DNA of 36,964 nucleotides, taken from NCBI GenBank assembly GCA_000989565.1, contig LBOO01000008.1, positions 13,951 to 50,914 of the forward strand. The letters run 5' to 3'. Each line of letters begins with the position of its first letter. Positions within the stretch are counted from its first letter, which is position 1. Below, one piece after another: positions 24,011 through 31,980 of this stretch. A program made the translations under genes and the position numbers. Below the pieces are notes generated by a model, which was given only the letters and a program-made list of their open reading frames with translations, was not told the origin of the DNA and ran no database searches. Source of the DNA: Candidatus Peregrinibacteria bacterium GW2011_GWA2_33_10. Lineage in GTDB: Bacteria > Patescibacteriota > Gracilibacteria > UBA1369 > GWC2-33-13.

Positions 24011-25084
24011 ATGAATTTGGCAAATATTGATTTTGATAAAATTTTGAATTTTGAACTTTTCAATAATAATGTTGAACAATGGTTAATTGTTATTGCTTTA
24101 TTTATAGTTTTTTTTGCTGTTTTTAAAGTCCTAAAATTTTTATTTGGAAAGAAAATCAAAAAAGCAGCGACCATGACTCCCTCGCGAATTGATGATATTT
24201 TAGTGGATTTGTTTTCAAGTATTCCCAATTATTTTTTCACTTTTATTGCGTTATATATTGCTCTAAAATTCGTTATTTTACCGAAAAGCGTGAATAGAAT
24301 ATTGGAGGGTTTATTTATTATTATCATTATTTTTCAAGTCATTAAATTCATTCAAGCTTTTATCATTTATTTTTTCAATAAAATTTCAGAAAAAGAACAG
24401 GAGTCCGAGCGTAACAGTGAGATGGCCATAAAAGGCATTACTCTGGTGATTAAAATTATTCTTTGGACAATCGGTTTTCTATTAATATTATCAAACTTGG
24501 GTCTTAATGTATCAACCTTGGTGGCGAGCTTGGGAATTGGAGGCATTGCCGTGGCTTTAGCTGTACAGAGTATTTTGAGTGATATTTTCAGCAGTTTTTC
24601 CATATATTTTGACCGGCCATTTGAAATTGGAGATTTTATCATAGTTGGAGAACATATGGGAACTGTCAAAGATATCGGCATTAAAACAACCAGAATTCAA
24701 TCTTTACAGGGCGAAGAGGTGATAATTTCCAACAAAGAATTAACTTCTACAAGAATTCAAAATTTTAAAAGGATGCAACAACGTAGAATTGTTTTTAAAA
24801 TCGGTGTAAATTTTGAAACGAGTTTGGAAAAATTAAAAAGAGCCGGAGAAATAATAAAAGAGACAATAAAAATACAGGAAAATGTGCAATTGGAGAGAGT
24901 TCATTTTGTTAATTTCGGAGATTATAGTTTGAATTTTGAAGCAGTATATTTTGTTTTGAATAGTGATTATAATTTATATATGGATATTCAGCAGAATATT
25001 AATTTTGAGATAAAGGAGAGTTTTGAAAGGGAAGGCATAAATATGGCTTATCCGACGCAGATGGTGTATGTCACTAATCATTGA
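24011..25084 (+). CDS. mscS: Small-conductance mechanosensitive channel (MscS family)
   Basis: A 357-aa membrane protein. Hydrophobic segments lie at about 22-45, 72-92, 98-120 and 146-165. The pore helix region has the Gly/Ala-rich pattern of MscS TM3 (VSTLVASLGIGGIAVALAVQSILSD). The beta-domain follows (FEIGDFIIVGEHMGTVKDIGIKTTRIQSLQGEEVIISNKEL), then a mixed alpha/beta C-terminal domain. It opens on membrane tension to release solutes during osmotic downshock. It has two more N-terminal membrane segments than E. coli MscS, common in YnaI- or MscM-like proteins. It lies between the glycosyltransferase (62 bases) and yebC (60 bases) on the same strand. Confidence 0.93.
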   Translation: MNLANIDFDKILNFELFNNNVEQWLIVIALFIVFFAVFKVLKFLFGKKIKKAATMTPSRIDDILVDLFSSIPNYFFTFIALYIALKFVILPKSVNRILEGLFIIIIIFQVIKFIQAFIIYFFNKISEKEQESERNSEMAIKGITLVIKIILWTIGFLLILSNLGLNVSTLVASLGIGGIAVALAVQSILSDIFSSFSIYFDRPFEIGDFIIVGEHMGTVKDIGIKTTRIQSLQGEEVIISNKELTSTRIQNFKRMQQRRIVFKIGVNFETSLEKLKRAGEIIKETIKIQENVQLERVHFVNFGDYSLNFEAVYFVLNSDYNLYMDIQQNINFEIKESFEREGINMAYPTQMVYVTNH

Positions 25085-25144
25085 TATTCTTCCATTTTTC
25101 CTATAACATGAAATCACCTTTTTACATTTTTTAAATTTTTTTTT

Positions 25145-25903
25145 ATGTCCGGTCATTCAAAATGGCATTCCATTAAACACAAAAAAGGTTTAGCTGACGC
25201 AAAGAAAGGAGCTGTATTTACGAAGCATGCAAAATTAATCGCATTAGCCGCAAAGTCAGGCGGCGATCCGGAAACCAATCCGGGGTTGAGAGTAGCCATT
25301 GATGACGCGAAAGTTGATAATGTGCCAAATTTAAATATTGAAAGAGCGATAAAAAGAGGCACAGGCGAATTAAAAGATGAAATGGAAATTACGGAAGGAT
25401 TTTATGACGCTTATGGCCCATCAGGAACAGCATTTTTTATTCAGTATCTTACAGACAATAAAAATCGAACTTTAGCCAGTATAAAAACTCTTTTAAATAA
25501 ACATGGCGGCAGGATGGGAGAGGCGGGAACTGTCGCATGGATGTTTGAACATAAAGGAATTATACAAATTGAAGCGGATAAAGAGAAGCATGAGGAAATA
25601 GAACTTGCATCAATTGACGCGGGAGCCGAAGACTTTGAAAGCGAGGAAAATTCAATTAATATTTATACTGAGTCGGCAAATCTGCATGAGGTAAAGAAAC
25701 GACTGGAAGAAAACGGATATAAAATTGAAATGTGCAAATTAATTTTCAAACCTAAAAATTCCATAAAAATTTCCGATAAAGAAGAGGCTGCCAAAGTAAT
25801 TAAACTGGTTTCTTTATTGGAAGATGATGAAGACGTGGTGAATGTTTTCAGTAATTTCGATATTGAAGAAAACCTTTTAAATGAAATTATGGGAGAAGAA
25901 TAA
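25145..25903 (+). CDS. yebC: YebC/PmpR family protein
   Basis: A 252-aa protein of the usual YebC length. The N-terminus is diagnostic: MSGHSKWHSIKHKKGLADAKKG, then FTKHAKLI, GGDPETNPGLR and NIERAIKRGTG. The middle and C-terminal parts follow the family: YDAYGPSGTAFFIQYLTDNKNRT, GGRMGEAGTVAWMFEHKG and a C-terminal DEDVVNVFSNFDI. YebC proteins were described as DNA-binding regulators and more recently as factors that help ribosomes through proline-rich or otherwise difficult peptides. It ends one base before the convergent DHH gene. The upstream region is T-rich with no Shine-Dalgarno motif. Confidence 0.95.
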   Translation: MSGHSKWHSIKHKKGLADAKKGAVFTKHAKLIALAAKSGGDPETNPGLRVAIDDAKVDNVPNLNIERAIKRGTGELKDEMEITEGFYDAYGPSGTAFFIQYLTDNKNRTLASIKTLLNKHGGRMGEAGTVAWMFEHKGIIQIEADKEKHEEIELASIDAGAEDFESEENSINIYTESANLHEVKKRLEENGYKIEMCKLIFKPKNSIKISDKEEAAKVIKLVSLLEDDEDVVNVFSNFDIEENLLNEIMGEE

Positions 25904-25904
25904 A

Positions 25905-27458
25905 CTAATTATTCGGCTCTTTATCATTTGGTTTATCTGGTTGAATTTGCTCTTTGATTTTGTGATCAACATCAAAATTCTCTTTATTATTTTTGGAAAA
26001 CGGACGAGAAATTTTTTCTTCAATGTGAAATTCAATCGGAGGTGATTGGCGGGTATCAGCCTTGGGTTCAATTACATTCGGTTGTTCTTCATTGGCTTTT
26101 TCTTTGGAAAAAAATTTTTGAGTTAATTTTTTTATTTGTTCTTCACGATGTTTATCTTTGTTTTCAGTATGTTTATTAATATTAGTTTGAGTTTTGGATG
26201 GGATGTCTTTTTCTCCGGAAATTTGAGTATTATTTGTAAGTGTTTTTTCTAAAATCGGTGTGGTTTTTTTTTCTTCCGCTTCATCAATAAAAGGTACTGA
26301 TTCGCCAAATAATCGTTGATGCTGGTATTCTTTGATTTTTTGAATTACTCTATTTTCGACCTCATGAATATTTGTACTCTCAACACGGAAGCCGGAAGCG
26401 CGCGGGTGTCCTCCTCCTCCAAACATTTCCGCAATATGAGACGCGTCCACCGCATTTGTGGTTGTTCTTATTGAACCGGAAATAAGTCCTTTTTTCTTTT
26501 CTTTTAATAATAAAATCACTTCCGCATCAGGATCATTTGTCAGCAAATCATCAATTATACTGCCTACTTCATCAGGATGGCTTTCTGTTTCTTGAAAATC
26601 CTTGGATTCTATCACCGACCAAATTATTTTATATTTTCTATCTGTATGTATTTTTGACAATACTCTTCCCCATAATTTTAATGTGCTTAATTGTTTGGTT
26701 TTATACACGTTTTTAATGATTTCTTGTTGACGGGCTCCCATAATTACCAATTCAGATGAAATTTCCAATGATTTGGGAGTTGTATTGGCATTTTGAAAAC
26801 TACTTGTATCCGTGATTATGCCGGCAAGAAGAGATGTGGCGATGTCTTCATCGAAAAGAGGCATTTTATTTGATAATTCTTTAATGAATTGATACAAAAT
26901 TTCAGTTGTTGATGCGGCGGTAATGTCAATGATATTTACGCGGCCAAAATAGGAATTGGAGGCGTGATGATCAATATTAATGACCGGAACAGTGTAAAAA
27001 ATTTCCGGATTGTTGGCGTAAATCGGTCCTAATTGCTGTAAATCCCCTGTATCCACTGTAACAATTACATCATATTTAACCGGTCCGTGATGAAACGTGA
27101 CATCTTTATCTGTAAAATCCCCAACTTTTGGGGTAATCACTATATTGACTTTATTATGTTCAACTTCATAGCGAATGTGATCAACAGAAGCGTTGGTGGA
27201 ATCCAATGTAACGATAAAATCGCGATTGATGCTAATATTTTCCTTTATGTAATCCCGAGGATGCAAAAATTCATATATATTTGGAATCGGATCATGGCAA
27301 ACGGCTGTTACCTCTTTACCCAATTTTTTTAACACAAAAAACAGGGCAAGCGTGCTGCCTATAGAATCCCCATCAGGTGGAGTTGAAGGCAGAATAAGAA
27401 ATTTTTGATTCCGTTTTATTATATTAAGGGCATTTTGTAGTTCTTCATTTATTCCCAT
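25905..27458 (-). CDS. DHH/DHHA1 phosphoesterase (NrnA-like) with long charged C-terminal extension
   Basis: A 517-aa protein. The DHH domain has PDGDSIGS (28-35), VTVDTGDLQQLG (134-144) and DHH itself (163-165 in NIDHHASN). The DHHA1 domain ends in the GGGGHPRASGF substrate motif. NrnA proteins degrade 2-5 nt RNA and dephosphorylate pAp. The usual H three residues before PDGD is a Ser here (LPSTPPDGD), so one metal ligand seems changed. About 130 residues after the catalytic part are Lys/Glu/Asn/Pro-rich and probably disordered (for example NKHTENKDKHREEQIKK); ordinary NrnA proteins stop near 320-340 aa. It has its own near-ideal promoter and ends 1 base from convergent yebC. DHH family is firm; substrate is inferred. 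Confidence 0.85.
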   Translation of the reverse strand: MGINEELQNALNIIKRNQKFLILPSTPPDGDSIGSTLALFFVLKKLGKEVTAVCHDPIPNIYEFLHPRDYIKENISINRDFIVTLDSTNASVDHIRYEVEHNKVNIVITPKVGDFTDKDVTFHHGPVKYDVIVTVDTGDLQQLGPIYANNPEIFYTVPVINIDHHASNSYFGRVNIIDITAASTTEILYQFIKELSNKMPLFDEDIATSLLAGIITDTSSFQNANTTPKSLEISSELVIMGARQQEIIKNVYKTKQLSTLKLWGRVLSKIHTDRKYKIIWSVIESKDFQETESHPDEVGSIIDDLLTNDPDAEVILLLKEKKKGLISGSIRTTTNAVDASHIAEMFGGGGHPRASGFRVESTNIHEVENRVIQKIKEYQHQRLFGESVPFIDEAEEKKTTPILEKTLTNNTQISGEKDIPSKTQTNINKHTENKDKHREEQIKKLTQKFFSKEKANEEQPNVIEPKADTRQSPPIEFHIEEKISRPFSKNNKENFDVDHKIKEQIQPDKPNDKEPNN

Positions 27459-27507
27459 AAAAAATTTAGGGTAGTTAATTTATTTGATATCCAAAACAAT
27501 TCTGTTA

Positions 27508-27536
27508 ATTATAAAATTAAGTTGGCATTATGTCAA
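27508..27536 (-). promoter_or_regulatory. Consensus sigma-70 promoter of the DHH gene
   Basis: On the minus strand TTGACA (27536-27531), a 17-base spacer and TATAAT (27513-27508) match the housekeeping consensus exactly. Transcription would start near 27501, about 43 bases before the ATG at 27458. It is the best promoter in the window. Confidence 0.85.
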
Positions 27537-27605
27537 TTAAAGCCTTTGCAGTGAAGGAGATTATATTACATAGTTGATAATTTTTCGCAAGGGATTTTTT
27601 GAAAG

Positions 27606-27638
27606 TCAGTGATTAGTGATCACTGAGTACTGATCGCT
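27606..27638 (-). repeat. R2 GATC-rich repeat at the 3' end of recJ
   Basis: The bases are TCAGTGATTAGTGATCACTG then AGTACTGATCGCT, with the perfect palindrome AGTGATCACT at 27615-27624. Related copies lie at 29720-29738 and 35401-35494. The last codons and the TGA stop of recJ (27620-27622) are inside it. Confidence 0.8.
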
Positions 27639-29308
27639 GCGTCTATTAATTGGAATTCCAGATTTTCATTATTTTGCCAGGTATTTTTATTGAGTTTAAT
27701 CACCAGATCCATTTTTTTATCTTCTAAAAAAAGATTTGAATATTGGGCAAAATTAAAAGCTATGCATCGAAAACTTTTACTGTCTTTAATTGAATTAAAG
27801 CTAATATGCTTGCCTGTGCTTCCCAATTCTCTCAGATTGGAAACGCGTGTATTTCTAAAAAGGAAAATCGGCTCGTTATTCGCTACTCCGAATGGTTCGA
27901 ATTTTTCAATTACCGAGTATGTGTCGAAATTAATTTCCGGAGTTTCAATTTCGCAATCTATTTCCAATTTTGGAGAAATATTTTTATTTTTTAATTCATT
28001 CGAAGCATATTCCCGTAAAGAATTTTTGAATTCTTCAAAATCTTTCAGTTCCAAGCTAAATCCGGCAGCTTGTTTATGTCCGCCGAAATGAGGAAGTAAT
28101 TTTTTGTGATAGGTCAGAGCTTGAATTATATTAAAAATCTCCGGACTTCTGGCTGAACCCACTAATTGATTATTGTTTTGGGTCATTATAATTGAAGGAA
28201 TATTATATTTTTCATTCAGCTTTCCGGCAACAAGTCCAATTATTCCCAAGTGCCAATCTTTAGACCAAGCAATTAATATTTTTTCTTTTTTTATATCTTC
28301 AAGTAATAGATTTTCCGCTTCTTCCATACACTTTTGCGTTTCCATTCGGCGCGTTTGATTTAATTTATTCAAATATAATGCTAATTTTTCAGCATCTTTT
28401 TCAGTGCTTAAGAGTAATTGTAAAGCGTAATATGGAGACTGAATTCGGCCTGCGGCATTTAAACGAGGAGCCAAATAAAAAGATACATCCGTGCTTTTCA
28501 GTTCTTTATCAATATTTTTCCAGGCTGCCTTGATCAAGGATTTGATCCCGTGGCGAGGCGATCTATTTATGTGATATAATCCATTTTTCACGATAATGCG
28601 ATTTTCACCGGTCAGAGGAGCCAGATCAGATAAAGTTCCCAAACCGGCCAGATCAAAATAATTTTGAATAAATAAATGTTTATCAGGGAGGTCAGAATTC
28701 ATAATTATTGCCTGCGCAAATTTAAATGCCACTCCGGCGCCTGTCAATTCTTTATAGGGATAAGTGCAATCTTTTTGTTGCGGATGCAAAACAGCATAAG
28801 CGGAATCGGGAAATTCCTCGGGAACAGTATGGTGATCCGTAACAATCACATCAATGCCATTTTCAGCAGCGGTTTGGATTAATTCTTTATTAGCTATTCC
28901 ACAATCCACAGTTATTAAAATTTTAACGTCCAAAGCGATTATTTCTTGAATGAATCGTAAATTCAAGCCGTATCCATCATTTAAGCGATCAGGAAGGCGA
29001 TATGAAACCTTCGCCCCCAATGTTTTTAAAAGATCATATAAAATAGCGGATGAGGTTACTCCGTCGACATCATAATCTCCAAAAATTATTATTCTTTCCT
29101 GTTCTTTAATGGCTTTTAATATTCTTTGAACAGACAATTCCATATTTTTCATTAAAAAAGGGTCGTGGAGATCTTCCAATTGTTTCTTATTAAAAAAATC
29201 ATCCACACTTTCTTCGCAAGTCAAATTGCGATTTTCACAAAGTTTTTTGAATAAATTTTTAGTGTTGTCTTGATTAAGTATTTTCCATTTTTTTCCGATA
29301 ATAGACAT
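27620..29308 (-). CDS. recJ: Single-stranded-DNA-specific exonuclease RecJ
   Basis: A 562-aa protein counted from the ATG at 29308 (MSIIGKKWKIL). An in-frame ATG at 29362 would overlap mazG by 43 bases and adds no family residues. DHH-domain motifs: FGDYDVDGVTSSAIL (motif I), LITVDCGI (II), VIVTDHHTVPEE (III), LTGAGVAFKFAQ and GLGTLSDLAPLTGENR (IV). Then come LAPRLNAAGRI and the DHHA1 motif HFGGHKQAAGFSLE. The C-terminal OB-like part contains FEPFGVANNEPIF. RecJ digests single-stranded DNA 5' to 3' in RecF-type recombination, mismatch repair and base excision repair. It follows mazG by 11 bases. The last residues and stop come from an R2 repeat. Confidence 0.95.
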   Translation of the reverse strand: MSIIGKKWKILNQDNTKNLFKKLCENRNLTCEESVDDFFNKKQLEDLHDPFLMKNMELSVQRILKAIKEQERIIIFGDYDVDGVTSSAILYDLLKTLGAKVSYRLPDRLNDGYGLNLRFIQEIIALDVKILITVDCGIANKELIQTAAENGIDVIVTDHHTVPEEFPDSAYAVLHPQQKDCTYPYKELTGAGVAFKFAQAIIMNSDLPDKHLFIQNYFDLAGLGTLSDLAPLTGENRIIVKNGLYHINRSPRHGIKSLIKAAWKNIDKELKSTDVSFYLAPRLNAAGRIQSPYYALQLLLSTEKDAEKLALYLNKLNQTRRMETQKCMEEAENLLLEDIKKEKILIAWSKDWHLGIIGLVAGKLNEKYNIPSIIMTQNNNQLVGSARSPEIFNIIQALTYHKKLLPHFGGHKQAAGFSLELKDFEEFKNSLREYASNELKNKNISPKLEIDCEIETPEINFDTYSVIEKFEPFGVANNEPIFLFRNTRVSNLRELGSTGKHISFNSIKDSKSFRCIAFNFAQYSNLFLEDKKMDLVIKLNKNTWQNNENLEFQLIDAAISTQ

Positions 29309-29319
29309 AATTCTTATTT

Positions 29320-29703
29320 TTATTGATTGGATTCTTTCTCTTTTTGCTTGTTCTTTTCCCAAAGATCCAAGGCATGATCAGCATTTAAGGCTGTATCAGA
29401 TCCGAATACCCAAGTATGGCGGGAAATGATTTTATTTTCAATATTTTTTATTACATCATCCATATTAAAAATTTTTTGTTCTGAGGCAATTTGAGCAATC
29501 ATTATAATTTGAAATAATAAATCTCCGAGTTCTTCTTTTAAATTTTTATAATCTTCTTTGTTTATGGCCTCTTTTACCTCTAAAGCCTCTTCTTCCAAAT
29601 GGTTTTTCATACTTTCAATAGTCTGTTTTCGATCCCAAGGACAGCCTTTTTCGGAGCGGAGGCGGGAAGCGAGTGAGAGGAGAGAGAGAAATGAGGGGTT
29701 CAT
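29320..29703 (-). CDS. mazG: MazG-type nucleoside triphosphate pyrophosphohydrolase
   Basis: A 127-aa single-domain MazG, about half the length of two-domain E. coli MazG. The family signature is intact: LASRLRSEKGCPWDRKQT, then the metal-binding pattern EEEALEVKEAI (E38/E39, E42) and LKEELGDLLFQIIMIA (E58, D61), and RHTWVFGSD near the C-terminus. It hydrolyses NTPs or dNTPs to monophosphates and pyrophosphate, which clears damaged nucleotides or restrains (p)ppGpp. It sits between miaA (24-base gap) and recJ (11-base gap) in one minus-strand operon. Its position next to recJ fits a DNA-precursor quality role. The first codons come from a GA-rich stretch, but the N-terminal residues still match the family. 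Confidence 0.93.
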   Translation of the reverse strand: MNPSFLSLLSLASRLRSEKGCPWDRKQTIESMKNHLEEEALEVKEAINKEDYKNLKEELGDLLFQIIMIAQIASEQKIFNMDDVIKNIENKIISRHTWVFGSDTALNADHALDLWEKNKQKEKESNQ

Positions 29704-29719
29704 TGGAAAATTGTTATAT

Positions 29720-29738
29720 GTCAGTGATCACTGATCAC
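29720..29738 (-). repeat. R2 GATC-rich repeat at the 3' end of miaA
   Basis: It contains the perfect 14-base palindrome TCAGTGATCACTGA (29721-29734) followed by TCAC. The miaA stop (29728-29730) and its last three codons lie inside, and the mazG start is only 17 bases beyond. The related copies are at 27606 and 35401. Confidence 0.8.
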
Positions 29739-30648
29739 TTGAATTTTGAAACCAATTTATTTCTTTATCCCGTCTATACCATGTCAATTGTCTTTTGGCG
29801 TAATTTCTGGTTTCTTTTTGGAGCAGATCAATGGCTTCTTCAATTGATAATTCACCCTTCAAGTATTTGGCAATTTGAGGATACCCCAAAGACGACATTG
29901 AGGGAAGTTTTTCGCTGTATTTGTGCAATAATTGTTGTGTTTCAGTAATCAACCCCGATTCAACTTGCTTTAAAACACGTTCATTTATTTTTTGGTATAA
30001 TAAATCTCTTTCGCATTCCAATCCTATTTTTAAAATGTGATATTTAGAATTTCCTTTATCGTTTTGTTTGTTTTTTCCTGTTTCCAAATTTATTTCCAAA
30101 GCTCGCAGAAGGTATCTGTGATTGCGCGGATCGATATTTTGCGCACTTGCCGGATCCAATTCTTTTAATTTTTCATACATATAATCCTGACCATGATTAT
30201 TTAATTCTTCAATTAACTCATATCTTAAAGCAAAATTCGGACCTGTTTGGGGAATTTGATAATTTTCAGTAATTGCTGTTGTATAAAGGCCTGTTCCTCC
30301 TATTAAAACCGGCATTTTTCTTTTCCAAACAATTTGCTGAATAGCTTTTTCCGCCAATCTTTTATATTCAGACAAGGTGATTACCTCATGAGGCCATGCA
30401 ATATCAATTAAATGGTGAGATATTTTCGAGCGAATTTCTTGCGGAATTTTGTCTGTACCGATATCCATTTCACGATATATTTGCCTTGAATCAGCGGAAA
30501 TAATTTCGATATCATAAATTTTAGCCAATTCCAAACTTAAAGAGGTTTTTCCACTGCAAGTCGGGCCAACTATAACGATTAAAGAAGGTTTTTCACTTTC
30601 TTCATTTAAAAAGTTGTCTATGAGGGATTTTAGAGAGGGATGGAGCAT
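29728..30648 (-). CDS. miaA: tRNA dimethylallyltransferase MiaA
   Basis: A 306-aa protein of normal length. P-loop GPTCSGKT (28-35), EIISADSRQIYREMDIGT (D53, substrate-handling block), HHLIDI, LIGGTGLY, and the C-terminal family motifs SLGYPQI and TRNYAKRQLTWYRRDK. It transfers a dimethylallyl group from DMAPP to the N6 of A37 in tRNAs that read UNN codons. The isoprenoid donor can come from the MEP route of which ispG lies in this window. It is the first gene of a minus-strand operon with mazG and recJ. The C-terminal NSSDQ is encoded by an R2 repeat and is not family-conserved. Confidence 0.96.
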   Translation of the reverse strand: MLHPSLKSLIDNFLNEESEKPSLIVIVGPTCSGKTSLSLELAKIYDIEIISADSRQIYREMDIGTDKIPQEIRSKISHHLIDIAWPHEVITLSEYKRLAEKAIQQIVWKRKMPVLIGGTGLYTTAITENYQIPQTGPNFALRYELIEELNNHGQDYMYEKLKELDPASAQNIDPRNHRYLLRALEINLETGKNKQNDKGNSKYHILKIGLECERDLLYQKINERVLKQVESGLITETQQLLHKYSEKLPSMSSLGYPQIAKYLKGELSIEEAIDLLQKETRNYAKRQLTWYRRDKEINWFQNSSDQ

Positions 30649-30671
30649 TTGGGATGATTAGTGATATTTCC

Positions 30672-30699
30672 ATATTATTTTTATTAATATTTTTTTCAA
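30672..30699 (-). promoter_or_regulatory. Possible miaA operon promoter
   Basis: Minus strand TTGAAA (30699-30694), a 16-base spacer and TAATAT (30677-30672). It is back to back with the rplJ promoter. The -10 is imperfect, so this is tentative. Confidence 0.35.
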
Positions 30700-30707
30700 T
30701 CTTTTTC

Positions 30708-30736
30708 TTGACTTTCTCCTTACTCTTTGTTTAAAT
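30708..30736 (+). promoter_or_regulatory. Promoter of the rplJ-rplL operon
   Basis: TTGACT (30708-30713), a 17-base spacer and TTAAAT (30731-30736) preceded by TGT, an extended -10. The predicted start near 30743 coincides with the first base of the L10 leader. Confidence 0.75.
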
Positions 30737-30743
30737 TGGCAAT

Positions 30744-30850
30744 GTCGTAGACAGTAGGTTGTCTTTATTAAAGAGGCTGTAAATCCTGCCGAGACTAAAT
30801 TTAGGAAAAACTTTTTTCTATTTGTCTACGCGTTGTGTAGATTTTTTATT
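30744..30850 (+). promoter_or_regulatory. Ribosomal protein L10 leader with transcription attenuator
   Basis: The conserved core GTAGACAGTAGGT and later AATCCTGCCGAGA matches the L10 leader (the RNA site bound by L10 with L7/L12). The closing helix pairs CGTAGACA (30746-30753) with TGTCTACG (30823-30830). An alternative hairpin, CTACGC (30826-30831) with GTGTAG (30835-30840), is followed by a T-run (30842-30847) and would be a terminator. The two share bases 30826-30830 and exclude each other. When L10 is in excess, binding to the leader should favour one fold; the direction is inferred from known attenuation in other leaders. Confidence 0.85.
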
Positions 30851-30865
30851 ATTTAATATAATTTT

Positions 30866-31399
30866 ATGGTAATCAGCCGAAATAAAAAAGTAAATATTTT
30901 GGAAGAATTGAAAGAAAAAGCCAAGAATGCAAAAGTAATAATTTTTAGCCAATATAAAGGATTATCGGTTCATAATTCCAGTAAAATCAAGAAAGAAATC
31001 AGAAACAATGGAGCTGAATACAAAATCGCGAAAAAAAGTTTAATTAAAATTTCTTTGAAAGAATGCGGTTATAGCGAACCGGAAGATAAAATTATGGAAG
31101 GACCCGTATCTGTTACTTATGGATTTGAGGATGAGATTATGCCGGTAAAGAAAATTTATGAATTCTCCAAGCAGATGGAAGGCTTGAAAATTCTTGGAGG
31201 ATATATGAATAAAAGGTTAATGTCTTATAATGAGGTTATAGAATTGGCACAAATACCTTCAAAAGAAGAATTATACGCTAAATTCTTGGGAATTATTTCC
31301 GCTCCTTTGACTAATTTCGCTTCAGCTTTGAATAATCCCCTATCGTCTTTTGCCAGAGCCTGCAAGGCTTACTCCGAGACTGTTTTAGATAAAAAATAA
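30866..31399 (+). CDS. rplJ: 50S ribosomal protein L10
   Basis: A 177-aa protein. The N-terminal rRNA-binding part has the L10 pattern: V-N-ILEELKEKAKNAKVIIFSQYKGLS, then IKKEIRNNGAEYKIAKKSLIKIS. GPVSVTYGFED and ILGGYMNKR come in the middle, and an LA-x-IPSKEELYAKFLGII-APL end leads to the helix that carries L7/L12 dimers. It forms the base of the ribosomal stalk. The upstream leader shows autoregulation. rplK and rplA are not adjacent, and no rpoB follows rplL, unlike the usual rplKAJL-rpoBC order. Confidence 0.95.
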   Translation: MVISRNKKVNILEELKEKAKNAKVIIFSQYKGLSVHNSSKIKKEIRNNGAEYKIAKKSLIKISLKECGYSEPEDKIMEGPVSVTYGFEDEIMPVKKIYEFSKQMEGLKILGGYMNKRLMSYNEVIELAQIPSKEELYAKFLGIISAPLTNFASALNNPLSSFARACKAYSETVLDKK

Positions 31400-31443
31400 T
31401 ACTTTTTTAATATTAATTATATTTATTTCTTAACATAATTGTT

Positions 31444-31842
31444 ATGTCAGATGAAAAAATAGAACTCTCCAAAGAGGAACAAGCCGTAGTTGATGCTTTA
31501 ACAAAGCTAAACATTGTTCAGGTAAATAATGTAGTGAAATTCCTTGAACAAGAATACGGTATTAGCGCTTCAGCACCGGTTGCAGTCGCAGCAGCAGCAC
31601 CCGCAGCAGCAGCAGCAGCTGAGGAACTATCAGCTTTTGTAACCATTGAATTAACTTCAGCAGGAGCTCAGAAAATTTCGGTTATCAAGGTTGTACGCGA
31701 ATTAACAGGTTTAGGTTTAAAAGAAGCTAAAGACCTAGTTGATGCCGCACCAAAAACTTTGAAGGAAAATGTAAAGAGAGAAGAAGCTGAAGAAATGAAG
31801 AAAAAATTAGCTGAAGTCGGCGCAACTGTAGAGTTTAAATAA
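31444..31842 (+). CDS. rplL: 50S ribosomal protein L7/L12
   Basis: A 132-aa protein. The N-terminal dimerisation helices ([32 protein letters not shown]) are followed by an Ala-rich hinge (about 38-60, largely GCA codons) and the C-terminal domain. That domain has the factor-binding block [34 protein letters not shown] and [17 protein letters not shown]. It recruits translation GTPases to the stalk. It lies 44 bases after rplJ in the same transcript, with a strong terminator after it. The hinge is somewhat more alanine-rich than the usual Ala/Gly mix. Confidence 0.97.
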   Translation: MSDEKIELSKEEQAVVDALTKLNIVQVNNVVKFLEQEYGISASAPVAVAAAAPAAAAAAEELSAFVTIELTSAGAQKISVIKVVRELTGLGLKEAKDLVDAAPKTLKENVKREEAEEMKKKLAEVGATVEFK

Positions 31843-31860
31843 GCGCTAAAAAACGAAATA

Positions 31861-31892
31861 AAAAAAGCGATCGATATCGGTCGCTTTTTTTT
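31861..31892 (+). terminator. Intrinsic terminator of the rplJ-rplL operon
   Basis: A 13-bp stem, with one G-U pair, joins 31861-31873 to 31878-31890 around the loop ATAT, with a T-run of nine bases to the end. It starts 18 bases after the rplL stop. Confidence 0.92.
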
Positions 31893-31921
31893 TGTATATT
31901 TCGCAAAGTTTTCCCATTTTC

Positions 31922-31950
31922 TTTACCTTCTTTGGTTTCTCTGTTAAAAT
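31922..31950 (+). promoter_or_regulatory. Promoter of the pilus operon
   Basis: An extended -10 TGTTAAAAT (31942-31950) with TTTACC (31922-31927) 17 bases ahead of its TAAAAT hexamer. The predicted start near 31957 gives a leader of about 24 bases before the ATG at 31981. Confidence 0.55.
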
Positions 31951-31980
31951 ATTAAGAATACTTTTAAAAAACTCATATTT

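Noticed and set aside
29309-29362. Upstream start of RecJ at 29362
   Set aside because: It would overlap mazG by 43 bases; the residues gained are encoded by mazG's 3' end.
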